A stretch of DNA of 64,000 nucleotides. Origin: Eonycteris spelaea (lineage: Eukaryota; Chordata; Mammalia; Chiroptera; Pteropodidae). The stretch is from contig PUFA01000081.1 of NCBI GenBank assembly GCA_003508835.1, positions 3,410,001 to 3,474,000 on the forward strand, written 5' to 3'. Both the position numbers and the translations under genes were made by a program. Shown here piece after piece: positions 41,619 through 53,395 of the stretch. Under the pieces are notes generated by a model. That model made no database searches, was not told where the DNA came from, and saw nothing but the letters and a program-made list of their open reading frames with translations. Each line of letters opens with the position of its first letter. The first letter of the stretch is position 1.

Positions 41619-43212
41619 GATCGTCATCACCATCTTCAAGTTATTAACAGAGTTACTTACTACTTTTGGAAGATATAGTGTAGCATCTTGTCTCCTCCCA
41701 TGCCCCAAACTATGCCTCTGAGGTATGCACTAGATAAAAAGGGAGCAATTCACTTTTACCGGGAGTGGTCAGGGGAGGCTTCGAAGGAGGGGCTGACTTA
41801 GATCTGCCCTTCGCTGGCTCTGGAAACTTCTGAGGGACCTTCTGAAACCAAGAGGGTCATATACATGACAGAGAGACAGATTAGGCATGCTGTTTTTGTT
41901 CTTTGTCAATTTCATATATGCACTTTTTGCAAACAATTTCAGTGGGATCATACATCCCTGAAGTGAAATGGGTATTTTTTGGGAGGCCACAGGCCTTAGG
42001 GTCAGGACCCCCAATTTGAGATCACTTGCAGGTTGAACGTTCTCTGTCAAAACACCATAAAACAATATGAAAGTTTAGCAGGTGCTAAAGTTTAGCAGAT
42101 TATTCTTGGCCGATAGGACCCCCAGAGCAGGAGATGTACCCCTCCCCCATCATTCGGACACAGAGGTGGCCCTCAGCAATGACTGACTGAGGAAGGTGTA
42201 TAACAGCCCAGTTGCCCTGCCTCTGGGTGGTTTCAGCTCTGTAACACAATTGGTTTCTGAGCTCGCAGTAAGATCAGGCTGAAATCCTTCCTGAAGGCAC
42301 ATGTTTACCTAGCTTTATCTCCTGCCTTACCCCACCTCCCTCACATCCCTGTAGGTTTCACCTGAGAGTATTCTTTCAGTGAAGCATTTGCACAACAATC
42401 TTCATCTGAGTCTCTGCTGGAGGGGACCTGGCTAGGTTCCAGAGGAACTTGAGATAGCGATGTGTAGGAGGTACAGAGTGAATGCAGGGCTTAGGGAGGA
42501 GGAGCTGTTGTATTGGGGCTCAGCTCCTCCCTTCACTCCATCTCTGCTGCATCCTCTCTCCTCACTGTTCCTGTGACATTTTTGTTAGTCCTAGATGTGT
42601 AGGACAGCTTTTTGGGGAGCTTACCAACAGCAAGTGGCATACGTGGTCACCTTGGAGCCTTCTGATTTCAGACCAGAGATTTTCTCTTGAGCTATGGAAA
42701 GTGCCCATGTAGAGATGATCCTTTAATAAGCCTGGTGAACAGCGATGATTAATGTATTAGGACTGGGGAGTCTCTACCCTAGCAAGCAGTTTTTTGACAG
42801 AATGGACTAGGAAGATAAGAGAGAAAGTGCAGAATCATGTTTTGGTGTTTAATTTGGCAGCACATAGCTCATTTTAATTACTCTGAAATAATTATCTCTG
42901 GCACACAGCTGGGTTTGTCTTCGTGTAACTTGTGAGTCATTCTTTCACATTTGAATAAATCAAGCAGGTTGAAAAGGAAAGGTTGGAGCCAAATGACATG
43001 TAAAAGGGGTTCAGTGATAAAGGTTCGGGAAATGGCAAACTTAGGACCTGAAAGAGAAGACTGACTTGGGACATCGTGTCTTTGTGTCCGAGGCAAATGG
43101 CATTAGTTATTGAAATCAGAAGCAGAGTCTTGAGGCTATTGTAGAAGAGCTATCAGAGCTGAATAAAGGTGGTGGTATTGGGGCTAATGGAAAAGGGGAA
43201 TTCACCAAGGAA
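41619..43212. other. Unassigned sequence
   Basis: About 1.6 kb with no gene or named repeat. A 98-codon minus-strand frame (41769-42065) and a 76-codon plus frame (42482-42712) have no recognisable domain. Confidence 0.4.
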
Positions 43213-43214
43213 GA

Positions 43215-43352
43215 CTTTACAGCATAGTGAGCACATGCTTGGGGTTAGACAGACTTGAATTTGAATTCATATTCCATCACTTACCATTTTAGTTACTTTG
43301 AGAAAGTCATTTAACCTTTCAAAGCATCAATTTTCTTATTCAATTGTAAATC
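43215..43352 (+). mobile_element. MIR SINE fragment
   Basis: GCATAGTGAGCACATGCTTG, GGGTTAGACAGACTTGAATT, TCCATCACTTACCATTTTAG and AGAAAGTCATTTAACCTTTC fit the first half of a MIR. Confidence 0.8.
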
Positions 43353-44392
43353 TTGTCTTTGGTGCCATATCATCTTCCTTCATAGGTGGCTTCTATTGTA
43401 CATGCTGCATTATCCTGTCTCTGCTAAGAATTTAAGGAGAGAATGGCATGTGGGCCCCCTCTTCTATGTCCACTGCCAGGGCTAACATTACTAATTAACC
43501 ACAAATTTTACTAGTTGAGCCTGACATGACCTCCAAGTCCTCAAATAGCACTTCTAGTAGCTACCCCTGGTCTATCCAGGTTGACGTGTTCATTGAAATA
43601 ATGTCCCTCTTCTTTGACGTTTATATTACCATCTGTAAAATTAGGAGTTTGAAGAAGTTGATCATTTTAATCTTTTTAATGGAATATTCCAGTATTTTAA
43701 GAGAGAGAGAAATAGATCATCAGAGGTTGGATTATTTTGCCTCCCATGCCTTATTTAATGTTCTACAGATAATCAATAACTCAATTTGTGAGGCTGGGGC
43801 TACTTACAAGAGGGATGAGAAGTCCAGGAAACCGGATTGAGGATGCAGTTAGGGTCTGCGTTCTCATCTCCAATCCCTCCCTTTCCCTGCCCACTCTGTC
43901 CTGGTTTCTCTCACCACATCCCTAACCTACTGTGCCAGACCCCACATGGTCTCACTCTGGAAACCAGGTCATGGGTGAAAGTTTCCATCAGAGGCCGGAG
44001 CTGCCTCAATTTTAAAGTCATATCATGCCTGGATCCTGCTTGCTTGGTTACTCAAGTACCCTCTCTAGTCTTGAAATCCACTAGCTATAACTGGTCCGCC
44101 CCTGACTTTCCATCAGTGAGTCTTCATTGTTCTCAAGACCTATTTAAATTTTAAATTATATATAGGTAATATGCCTTTATGACAGTAAAATTAAAAAAAT
44201 GTAGATAAACCGAAGACTAAGTTCACTGTTAAAATGATGAGTATTATCTGTCCAGACCTTTTCTGTATATGTGTATATTTATGATATTTATGAACATATT
44301 TCCATGTTTATAAATGTGTTTTACTATTTTTGGTTAAATGCCATAATTCTGATCGATTTATTCTTTTTTTTATTTTTTGCACTTTCTCTTTT
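43353..44392. other. Unassigned sequence
   Basis: About 1 kb. A stretch near 44160-44330 (TGTCCAGACCTTTTCTGTAT, TATTTCCATGTTTATAAATG) may be an old L1 3' UTR trace. Plus-strand frames at 43526-43840 (104 codons) and 43837-44154 (105 codons) have no recognisable product and are probably chance. Confidence 0.4.
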
Positions 44393-44394
44393 GT

Positions 44395-44792
44395 TCAACT
44401 CAATCATTTATTGAGCATCTACTTTGTGCTGCGTATTATGGTCTCTATGACCCAATGGAGCCTAGAGCCTGGTAGGGGCAGCCATGAAAGAATTGATTAT
44501 GTTATATACTTGACATGCTATAGTAGAGATCTATAAAAAATTTTAAAGGGGCACAGTTTTGGGGAGTGATGACTTGGGCCTAGAAGGAAAGGGATCTTTC
44601 AGGGGAGAAAATCATCAGTCAGAACTTGTGAGGATGCCTAGGCCAGTGAAAGTGCCTGGTTTGCTGAGGATAGGGTGTGCAGAAGGGCGATAGGGCAAGA
44701 AAGAAAAGCAAGGACTGCTGGCATTTTGTTCATGACTATGTCCTTTTGTCTTACAGTAGGCCATCAATTGATATTTGGTGAGTGAATCAGTG
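44395..44792 (+). mobile_element. L2 LINE fragment
   Basis: ATCATTTATTGAGCATCTAC, TTTGTGCTGCGTATTATGGT, GGCACAGTTTTGGGGAGTGA, then CTAGGCCAGTGAAAGTGCCT follow L2. The tail with ACAGTAGGCCATCAATTGAT and ATTTGGTGAGTGAATCAGTG may be a second old element in the same orientation. Confidence 0.6.
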
Positions 44793-44799
44793 TTTTTAG

Positions 44800-45270
44800 T
44801 CTTAATATTGTCCCCATCTCCTTTCTGAACCTTGGCCTCATGATTAAATTGGAGTAGGGGTCACATGTACCCAGTCAGGTCTGGTGACTCAGATTGCCTG
44901 TGTGACAGGTGTTTCCATGTCCCTCTCCTCCCTCCTACCTCTTTTAGGGCCTTTTCACTGAACACACTTTGCCCACAGTGTCAGAGCATTAATGTCCTCT
45001 GGGAATAGCCATTATGCAGTAATTTACTGGACTTAGTTTGTAAATACCCTGCATCCTTCGTCCCTTGGGGGTACCCTGGCTCTCTCAGTTTCCCCATGAT
45101 GTTAAGCTCTGTTAAGCTCTAGTTTCCCCCAATAGTAACTTGCCCTTTATTGACTGTTTTTGTTTCTCTGTCTCATTCTCTACTTTCTCACTGGTATTTT
45201 CTAGTATTCTATCCCAAAATAAATTACTTGCACTCAAATCTTATCTCAAGGTCTGTTTCTTATGAAGTGA
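44800..45270 (+). mobile_element. Possible old LTR (family unresolved)
   Basis: The end, CCAAAATAAATTACTTGCAC, TCAAATCTTATCTCAAGGTC and TGTTTCTTATGAAGTGATAG, has an AATAAA followed by a U5-like 'tctcagggtctg' motif common to mammalian LTRs. The upstream part, GGCCTCATGATTAAATTGGA and GGTCTGGTGACTCAGATTGC, is compatible. Family unresolved. Confidence 0.4.
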
Positions 45271-46155
45271 TAGCACCATGTGACTCTATAGGGTAAGCCA
45301 AAGACAGCTGACTGGTATTTCTGGAATCCTGTCTTAAAATAGACTGAACTAGAAGCAAATTCACCAACTTGAAGTGTTTCCTTCTAGGCTTATTTCTGGA
45401 CTAATGGCTCAGGATGAGCTAAACTAATATGCATACCTAAATGGGGTGTTGCAAAAATAATCCAGTTTTCATGCATCATAAGGTAACATAGATATCATCA
45501 AAGCATTTGCTTGGATCTGAAACAATAGTAAAAGCCTCTGCTGGCTATCATTACTGTGCTTGCGAAGCTTTCTTTTATAAAAAACAATTCCAGAAGTGAA
45601 AATATTATGTTGGTAACTACATTTTGGCTGATTGGTGAAGAAGAACTTATATTTATTTCCATAAAGAATGTAAATTCCAGGGGAAGAAAATAGTTCAGTT
45701 AAATAAAAAAAAAAATGAAATTTACAGACATCAAAATATTTTAATGCAGTTTATTTTTATATATTTTTATTTGTTTCTGCAGCACATGGACTTCTAATAT
45801 CCAGAACCTATGGACAGACAGGTTAAAACATTAAGTATGTTCAGTTTGACCTAGGAAAGGTATGATCACAATTTCATAAACAATCTCTTTCATCCTATCT
45901 TGCACTCTCTAAGAGAAACAGTACTCTTTCAGTTTGGCATATGGAAAATGGAATCCAGCAAGTAAGGGTTGAAGCTGAGAATTAAACCCTAGCCTATATG
46001 ATGCCTGTGGTATGTCCACCTCATCTCATGCCTTAATAATGAGTTTTTAGATGTATATTTCTCACTGTTTGAATGTGGCACCTTGGGCAGAAAAAAGACT
46101 AAGGTAGATGAACCAGTATGACTTATTCCCCTTTATTTAATATATTTATGTTAAG
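45271..46155. other. Unassigned sequence
   Basis: About 885 bases with no named repeat and no gene. An A-rich tract (45703-45717) is present without a recognisable retroelement before it. Confidence 0.4.
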
Positions 46156-46157
46156 AG

Positions 46158-46277
46158 CATTTGGGTCTTGTAGGCTACAGTAAGAAATTTGAATTTTCTT
46201 TCAAGTGTAAAGAGGAACTATTGAGGGTTTTTTGTTGTTGTTGTTGGAAGGGAAAATGGCTTAATCTGATTATTTTA
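46158..46277 (+). mobile_element. L2 LINE (left of hAT insertion)
   Basis: GGGTCTTGTAGGCTACAGTA, AGGAACTATTGAGGGTTTTT, then ATGGCTTAATCTGATTATTT fit L2 'ggccttgt..gccatgctaagg...gattt'. It continues after the hAT element. Confidence 0.65.
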
Positions 46278-46455
46278 GAAGAGGGATTAGTAAACTCTGT
46301 TCAGAGCTGGATAATATAAGTGTAGTAGGTATTGTAGGCCATACTCTTTGTTCCAACTATTCAGTCTGCCACTGTATTGTGATACACCATAGATAATACT
46401 TAAACAAATGACGGTGTTCCTAAAACTTTATTTATAAAAACAGGTAGCCAACTCA
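46278..46455. mobile_element. hAT-type non-autonomous DNA transposon (MER33-like)
   Basis: GGGATTAGTAAACTCTGTTC, AGCTGGATAATATAAGTGTA, GGTATTGTAGGCCATACTCT, ACCATAGATAATACTTAAAC and AACTTTATTTATAAAAACAG match the same family as 15195-15405. It interrupts an L2. Confidence 0.65.
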
Positions 46456-46800
46456 GTTTTAAAATGTTACTTTGACTGCTTTGTGGAGATTATGGGAGGA
46501 AAATGATGGAAGCCCGAGACCAGTAAGAAAGATATTGTAGTGATTCTGGAAGAAGACAATGATAGCTCATGCCGTGATTGTGATTGGTGAGATAAAAAGG
46601 GAGAACTGATTTTGGACATATTTTGGAGGGAGAGCTGAGGGCTCGCTGAAGAATTGGATGTGAAAGTTGAAGATAAAAAGGGAAACAAGGTGACTCTTGT
46701 TTTTGGAGCTTGGACAACTGAGGGGTGGGTGCCACTTCCTGAGACGGTAAACACTGAGGAATAAGCAGCTCCTTTACTTCCAAAGTCAAGTCCAGGTCCA
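46456..46800 (+). mobile_element. L2 LINE (right of hAT insertion)
   Basis: GACTGCTTTGTGGAGATTAT, AGACCAGTAAGAAAGATATT, GTAGTGATTCTGGAAGAAGA, CAAGGTGACTCTTGTTTTTG, GCTTGGACAACTGAGGGGTG and GGTGCCACTTCCTGAGACGG run in L2 order. The minus-strand frames at 46467-46995 (up to 125 codons) overlie this L2 and are artefacts. Confidence 0.8.
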
Positions 46801-48788
46801 TTTCTAGCATCTCCAGTTGGGGTTTTGGTATGGGAATGTTTGTTTTATCTGAAATGGAAAACCCCAACTTTCATGTGAATGGACTTTCAACAGGATTACA
46901 AGAATGTTTTTTGATTGATTTTGTGGGAGCTTCAAGTATGAGAGCTCATCACGTATGTTATGCTTTGATTCAGATAAATTTAGGCAAGTGAACACCTGCT
47001 CCCCTCCACCCCCTGCCAGTTGGAAGCCACTGGAGTGAAGAGATCCGATGATTTAAGTGTTGTGTGCCCCATAGCAGGTAGCAGACTGCTATATTTAAAA
47101 CAGATGCTCAGGATATGTTAGAAAAAATTGAATTCTTAAATAGGCTTTTATGCCTTATTAGAGATCATGTGGCTCTGATTTATATACAGTGGGTTTGGGG
47201 CTCGTATTATGTTTGACTTTCTTTGTTCAATACATTCAGGGTAAATGTAATTACAACACTTCAAAGTATAATAGAAATAAATGATTTCCTTTACTTTTCT
47301 CTCTCCCTAATGTAATTCTTTGTGTGTGTGTGCGTGCATGTGTGCTGACAAAAATGCCTCCAGTGGTGTGCGGAAATCCTTAGGGAAAACACGAATCTAA
47401 TGCTGTGTATGTGATCCTGAGCTAGGTATAGTGTGGCTGGGATAGTTTTTCCTTGTATTTCAGAAACAAATAATTTGGGGGCAAAGTATAAATACTTTAA
47501 TAATTCCTGGGATAGCAAGACACAGAAGCCTAACGATAGATCAAAAAATGACTCTGTAGTATCAGTAAAATTCTGTAAATTTAAAGTAAAATTTCTCTTA
47601 AATAGCAAGTATTATCCCTCCAGCTTATGATGCCACTGAGATCTTTAGGAAGACAATTATGGCATTAGATAAGCGGGTCCTCATACTCAGACCACTCTCA
47701 TAGCAGTGATGACGTTGGGAAAATTCTGGGCTCTGGGGTAACTAAAATATGGCAGACCTTAGGAGGCACAATCTCAGAAGAATATATTGGCTCTGTGACA
47801 CCCCAGTTTCCATAGGAATCAAGGAATGAACACTCTGGTCCATACCTGATTCAGAGAAGTGTCCATAAGGATTTTCTAAGAGAATCTCCCCAGTTTTCTC
47901 CCCAGTAGCTGACCCCTCCCCCCGCCACAGTAATTGACAAAACAAAAGAGACAGGAGGAGAGTTTTCTGAACCAGCTTATGCAGGGACCTTATCCACATA
48001 ATTTTGATCTTTGTTCTTGCAAATGGTTCATGACAGATTCCTCAGCACCCCATGCTGCACACCGTGAACTCTGAAACCCCTAGATTTCATATGCCAGAGC
48101 GTACAGGCAGACACGTATACTTTTGCTTCAACACTTAATTCCCTGGATTACACCTTAACACATCAGACACTAAAGTTTCTGCTTGCTAGGACTGTAAACG
48201 ATCCCAGTCTAGAAGTATCTTTACTTAACAGATGTATTCTAATGTGATTAACTAGAAATCAAAAGAGCAAATACAGACTTTCTGCAGCAAAGTATAGAGC
48301 AAGATGGAAAGTGGAGGAAGAAAGCAAGTAAAAGTTGTTTGAGCAATAAAACCTTCATATAGTTAATATCACACTGCTATGTGATTAATAATGTTATTTT
48401 TCTACCCACCAATAATGAAGTTTCGTGAGGTAAATTTTCATAAGCAGATGTTTTCCAAACTTGCAGCCTGAAAAAGCATTCATTGGGAATGGCTCTGAAA
48501 ACCAGTTTTCTAGTAGTATTGTCAGTCCCTGGCTTAAATGAGTAGGCTTAAAGTTTCATGAATTTTGTAACTCTTAAAATTATTAAATTGTTCCTGTAAT
48601 TTCTTTTAGGCTTAGATTAATTTTTGGCGTATTTTGGGCATGGCCACTTCTATTAATCCACATAGTCATATTACTTTCTCATTTTACCCTCAAACTGAAA
48701 ACCTGTCTGGAATTTACCTCCTAATATTTTCCCTCCTGGTCCATAAAAAGAAGGGCAGAACTGAGGCAGGCTAGCTATTTATTTAATT
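46801..48788. other. Unassigned sequence
   Basis: About 2 kb with no gene and no repeat I can name, except a short TGTGTG tract at 47321-47345. The frame at 47291-47608 (105 codons, minus) has no recognisable product. The stretch could hold old decayed repeats or unique DNA. Confidence 0.4.
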
Positions 48789-48789
48789 A

Positions 48790-49012
48790 TTTAAACTGAT
48801 TATTTTTTAGTCACGGCAATATCAAATACGATGTAGGGAATAGAGTTGATAATATTGTAATAACTATGTATGGTGCCAGGTGGATGCTAGACTTATTGAA
48901 GAAATCACTTTGTAAGTTATATAAACGTCTAATCATTATGCTGTACACCTCAAGCTAATATAATACTGAACATCAACTGCAACTGAAAAATAAAAAAATA
49001 AAAATTTATTTA
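48790..49012 (+). mobile_element. L1 LINE 3' UTR end
   Basis: Short sense piece: GGGAATAGAGTTGATAATAT, TGTAATAACTATGTATGGTG, CCAGGTGGATGCTAGACTTA, ATCACTTTGTAAGTTATATA, CTGTACACCTCAAGCTAATA, ending in AAAAATAAAAAAATAAAAAT. Only the last 200 bases of the element are present. Confidence 0.88.
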
Positions 49013-49014
49013 AA

Positions 49015-49188
49015 AAGTTTTATTTTTTTGTGGTAAGAACACTTAATGTGAGAGCTCTCTTAAATTTTTAAGTGTACAGTACTGTTGACTATAGTTATAA
49101 TACATAGCAGATCTCTCGAACTTGTTTATCTTGCTTAGGTGACACTTTGTGTCCATTGACCCAGGGTTTTTACTTGGTTGAGCCTCAC
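49015..49188 (-). mobile_element. Old L1 3' UTR fragment
   Basis: The plus strand reads in reverse: GTGGTAAGAACACTTAATGT, TTTTAAGTGTACAGTACTGT, TGACTATAGTTATAATACAT, GCAGATCTCTCGAACTTGTT and GTCCATTGACCCAGGG. It lies tail to tail with the sense L1 piece at 48790. Confidence 0.75.
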
Positions 49189-50388
49189 TTTCCATGTGAT
49201 TAAAAAGAATTTTTTTAGTGTTTGTTGTTAGTGAAGGTTATCAGTAGAATCTCCTCTCTGAGTAGACATGCATCGAGCCCTCAACAGTCTTTTAATGTTT
49301 TCTAAATGAGCTGTGAATCTGCCTAATCATATTTGTGATGTTCATTTCTATTTACTTTGAGTAAGTAATACATTATGATTTTTATTTTTTATTTTTTTCA
49401 TCTTTTTTTGGCATTTAAAAATTTTTTTCTCAGCATTATTTTTATTTTTTAATTGAAGAAGTGATTTAATTCTCCTCTTCCCTATTTACCTCCCCCCTAC
49501 CCTACCCTCTGCTATATGATTTTTAAAAATAAAAACTATAAAAAATCATACAGGACAAAGATTTTCTCTCACCTCTGTCCTCCTTCTGCCCCTTTTTATT
49601 ATCCCCAAATGTAGTATGCTCTTTTATCTCCTTCTAGAGACATTTGTATGCACATACAATCAGATAAAATGCATACTGCCCTCTCTCACACTGTTGGGAA
49701 CATTATATACACTGTTTTAATTTTGTTTTTTTTTTTTCTCACTCAATAACCCCTCCTGCAGCATGGATGCTTATGTCATAAAGAGACCTCACTTTAAATA
49801 ACCTTATGTAGCTCTACCCTTGACTGGCCCACATTCCTTTGTCTTAGGTAGGAATTTATCATGATGGATTATAAAAAAAGTTTGGCTGAAATCCAGATTT
49901 GTCTAAGATATTTTCTGTCTCTCAATTAATATTGGTTGCATGCCTAAAAAGAAGCATGGTCAGGTGGCCACCTATTAAAAGACAATGAAGTTAGTTTAGC
50001 TTGATTTGATTTTAGGAGAACTGTGTCCTAAAGGGGGTCCTACAATTTCTAAATGCTCTCAAAATATCTTTAAAATATTTTGTATGGAATTTTTGTATGG
50101 ATTTTGTATGGATTTTGCTGTCCTTGCTCCATATATACAGGAAAAATTCTACTTAACTTCCTTAAAGTATTTGTAAAGGCCAAGTTCATTTTCTGCTTTT
50201 CTCTCTTGACATTTCTACAGACCAAGTTAATTTTATGTGTTTATCTTTCTTGTTAGTCCCTATGTCGATTTGTCAAAATTATGGTGACTATACTGCATGC
50301 TGGGTCGTTGAAGGCTGGGTGGATTCTACAGGCATCGGCCCTCTAGGAATTCATCAACAGTTTTGGTCAATGCTGCAATATAAATAGG
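49189..50388. other. Unassigned sequence, T-rich in part
   Basis: About 1.2 kb. The part at 49370-49760 is very T-rich and could include an old antisense L1 3' UTR, but I cannot place it. At 50070-50120 a TTTTGTATGGA unit is repeated three times (TTTTGTATGGAATTTTTGTATGGATTTTG...). No gene seen. Confidence 0.4.
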
Positions 50389-50389
50389 T

Positions 50390-50925
50390 ACAGAGCACAC
50401 AGGGAGACAGAGTTATATTCCAGCAAATCTGCCATTTCAGTTGCGTCCTAAAGGATATGTAGAAAATTTCAATGGGAGAAGGATGTTAGAAGCATTTAAG
50501 ACAAAGATGTGAAGATATGTGATGATGATGATGAGCAATGTAACCTAAGTGAAGAGGAATGGAGGCAGATGAGGGAGAAAAGACAAGCCTAAAAAACTGA
50601 GCTAGGTCTGATTTTAAAGGGTCTTGAATGCTGTGCTAAATCATTTGGAAAGTTTTTGGAGAGCAGCAGGGAATTATCACACAGTTTTAAGTTGCGATAT
50701 CATAAAATGATATATAAGTTTTAGATAACTACTAGTGCTTTTTAAAGACCACTGGACATTTCTTAGGGCTTTGTTGCCAGAGTGCAAGAGAGAAAAACTG
50801 AGGAACTGAATTAGGGCAATGACAGTGGGTACAGAAATAGCAAACCAATTCAAAAGACAGTTCTAAGGAAAAAGAATCAGTCTCAGTGACATTGAAAGTA
50901 CATGTACATTTACAAAGAAGTTAAC
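50390..50925 (+). mobile_element. L2 LINE fragment
   Basis: GGTACAGAGCACACAGGGAG, GTGAAGAGGAATGGAGGCAG, TTTAAAGGGTCTTGAATGCT, GTGCTAAATCATTTGGAAAG, AGCAGGGAATTATCACACAG and GTTGCCAGAGTGCAAGAGAG follow L2 3'-region order loosely. Confidence 0.6.
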
Positions 50926-51117
50926 CTCTAAATTGAGTCCCCTGAAAACAACTTTAGTATTTTTAGCCTTTTCTCCCTTATCCTACTAAGGGGGAAATTG
51001 TTGATTTTATTGTCAGAATTTATTTTTACATATCTTGTACCATGTAGCCATTTTTTTTTCTTTTAGAAATCTAGTTGGAGGCTCACACCCACATTTTCTC
51101 AGAATCTTTAAAATATT

Positions 51118-51575
51118 ACTCACAGTCAAGGATAGAAAGCAATTCCAATCAAAATACCAACTATCTATCTTATGGAGTAAGACAAGTTGCTACTAAAATT
51201 CATGTGGAAAAACAAACATGCACAAATAGGGAAAACACTGAAAAGAGCAACTATGAGGATGGAGTAAGCACTACTAGACATGAAAACATACTCTTTGATA
51301 ATTAAGATAGTGTGTTACTAAAATATGAATGGATAAACAGACTACTAAAACAGATATTGCAGGATTAGACCCAAACACACATGGAAATTTAGAATATGAC
51401 TAAGGTAGCATCTTAACTCAATAGCATAAAGGTACATATTTTAGTAAATATTGCTGGAAAAACTGGGTAGTTATTTGGAAAACAGATTAAGTTAGAGTCA
51501 TATCTTGCACAGTACAAAGCACAAACTGTAATTAGAAGAGAAACCTGAACGTAAAATGTATGATAAATTTTTGTT
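51118..51575 (+). mobile_element. Old L1 ORF2 fragment, sense
   Basis: AGCAATTCCAATCAAAATAC, then AAATTCATGTGGAAAAACAA, ACATACTCTTTGATAATTAA, TTAGACCCAAACACACATGG and ATTGCTGGAAAAACTGGGTA correspond to the C-terminal part of L1 ORF2. It is older and more decayed than the L1 that follows. Confidence 0.7.
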
Positions 51576-51579
51576 CTAT

Positions 51580-52145
51580 TTATTTAAAAGATATTGAGAT
51601 TTTGATGAGGATTGCACCAAATCTTATATTACTTTGGGTAGTACGGCCATTTTAACTATGTTAATTCTTCCATTCCATGAACTTGGACTATCTTCTCATT
51701 TCTTTGTGTCTTCTTTAATTTCTTTTAATAATGTTTTGTAGTTTTCAGTGTATAGGTCCTTCAATGCTTTAAATTTATTCCTAGGTGTATTATTCTCTTT
51801 GTTGCAATTGCAAAAGGAATTGGTTTTTTAAAAATTTCTTTATCTGAAATTTCATTGTTAGTGTATAAGAAAGCAATGGATTTTTGTACATTGATTTTGT
51901 ATCCTCCAACTTTACTGTATTTATTGTTTCTAATAGTTTTTTTTTTTTTTTTGGTGTCTTTAGGGTTTTCTATGTAGAGAATCATGTCTTTTGCAAAAAG
52001 TGACATTTTGACTTCTTCATTCCCAATTTGGATGTCTTTTATTTGTTTCTCTTGCCTGATTGCTCTAGCTAGGACTTTTCCATTCTATATTGAATAAGAG
52101 TCGTTATAATGGGCAAGCTTTTTAGTTTTCACCATTAAGTATGAC
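51580..52145 (-). mobile_element. Inverted 5' part of a twin-primed L1
   Basis: The plus strand is L1 ORF2 read backwards, with TTGGGTAGTACGGCCATTTT, TTAATTCTTCCATTCCATGA, GTTTTGTAGTTTTCAGTGTA, GTTAGTGTATAAGAAAGCAA, GTGTCTTTAGGGTTTTCTAT and CTTGCCTGATTGCTCTAGCT. In sense direction it covers the reverse transcriptase and connection region just upstream of where the sense segment at 52146 begins. Its frame at 51761-52006 reads [19 protein letters not shown], the RT 'F-A-D-D'-type active-site region with K in place of the first D, so it is non-functional. Confidence 0.85.
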
Positions 52146-53395
52146 TTGAAATTATACTACGAAGTGACAGTAATCAAAATGGAATGGTATTGGCAGAAAC
52201 AGATGCACAAATGAATGGAACAGGTTTGAGAACTGAGAAATAAACCCACATATAATTTCAACAAAGCAATGATTTTAAGAAAGGAGCCAAAAAATACAAT
52301 GGAGAAAAAAATGCTTCTTCAAAATGGTACTTGGGAAATTGGAAAAACACATGCAAAAGAATGAAACTAGGACTGCTATCTGTCACTATACTCCAAAATT
52401 AACTCAAAATGGATCAACGACCTAAATATAAGACTTCAAACAATAAACTGCATTAGAAGAAAACCTCAGTTTTAAACTAATGGACCTTGGATTTAGAGAA
52501 AATTTTACGAATTTGACCTTAGAGGCAAGGGAAGTAAAAGCAAAAAAATAAATGGGACTGTATCAAACTAACAGCTTCTTCACAGTAAAAGAATTTATCA
52601 ACAAATAAAGAGGCAACCAACTGAATGGGAGAAGATATTTGCAAAAACAATGCCTCTGATAAGGTGCTAATATCCAAAACATATAAATAACCCATACAAC
52701 TCAACAACAAATAAACACCAATTAAAAATGGGTAGGGGACCTCAACAGACACTTTTCTCAAGAAGACATACAAATGGCCAACAGACATATGAAAAGATGC
52801 TCAACTTCACTAGCTTTTAGTGAATGCAAATCAAAACAGTGAGATATTATCTCACACCTGTTAGAATGGCTGTCATCAACAGGACAAGTAATAACAAGTG
52901 CTAGAGAGGTTGTGGAGAAAAAGGAACCCTCATACATTGCTAGTGGGAATGCAAATTGGTACAGCCACTATGGAAAACAGTATGGAGATTCCTCAAAAAA
53001 AAAAATTAAGAATAGAATTACCAATGATCCAGCAGTCCTCTTCTGGGTATCTACCCCCAAATTTGAAAACATTTATCCATAAAAATATATGCATCTGATG
53101 TTCTTGGATCATTATTCATGGTAGTCAAGACATGGAAACATCTGAAGTGCCCTTTGATAGATGATTGGTACATATATACACACAACAGTGTAGTGGTTGT
53201 CAGAGGGAAAGCAGTGGGTGGGGGGGGGAGGAAGTAAGGGTAAAGGGATCAAATATATGGTGATGAAAGGAAATTTAACTTTGGGTAGTGAGCACGATAT
53301 AATATATATGATATTATTAAATCATACACTTGAAACCTATATAATTTTTCAACCAATGTCACCCCAATTTAATAAAAGAATAAAAAAGTAATTAA
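52146..53395 (+). mobile_element. Sense 3' part of a twin-primed L1
   Basis: It starts inside ORF2 (GACTTGAAATTATACTACGA, GACAGTAATCAAAATGGAAT). It passes through CAAAGCAATGATTTTAAGAA, GCAACCAACTGAATGGGAGA, CATACAACTCAACAACAAAT, GAGATATTATCTCACACCTG and GGAATGCAAATTGGTACAGC. The 3' UTR contains CATACACTTGAAACCTATAT and CAACCAATGTCACCCCAATT, and it ends in AATAAAAGAATAAAAAAG. ORF2 is broken in several places. Confidence 0.9.

Noticed and set aside
46467..46995. Overlapping minus-strand frames of 63-125 codons
   Set aside because: They lie on the reverse strand of a clear L2 element.
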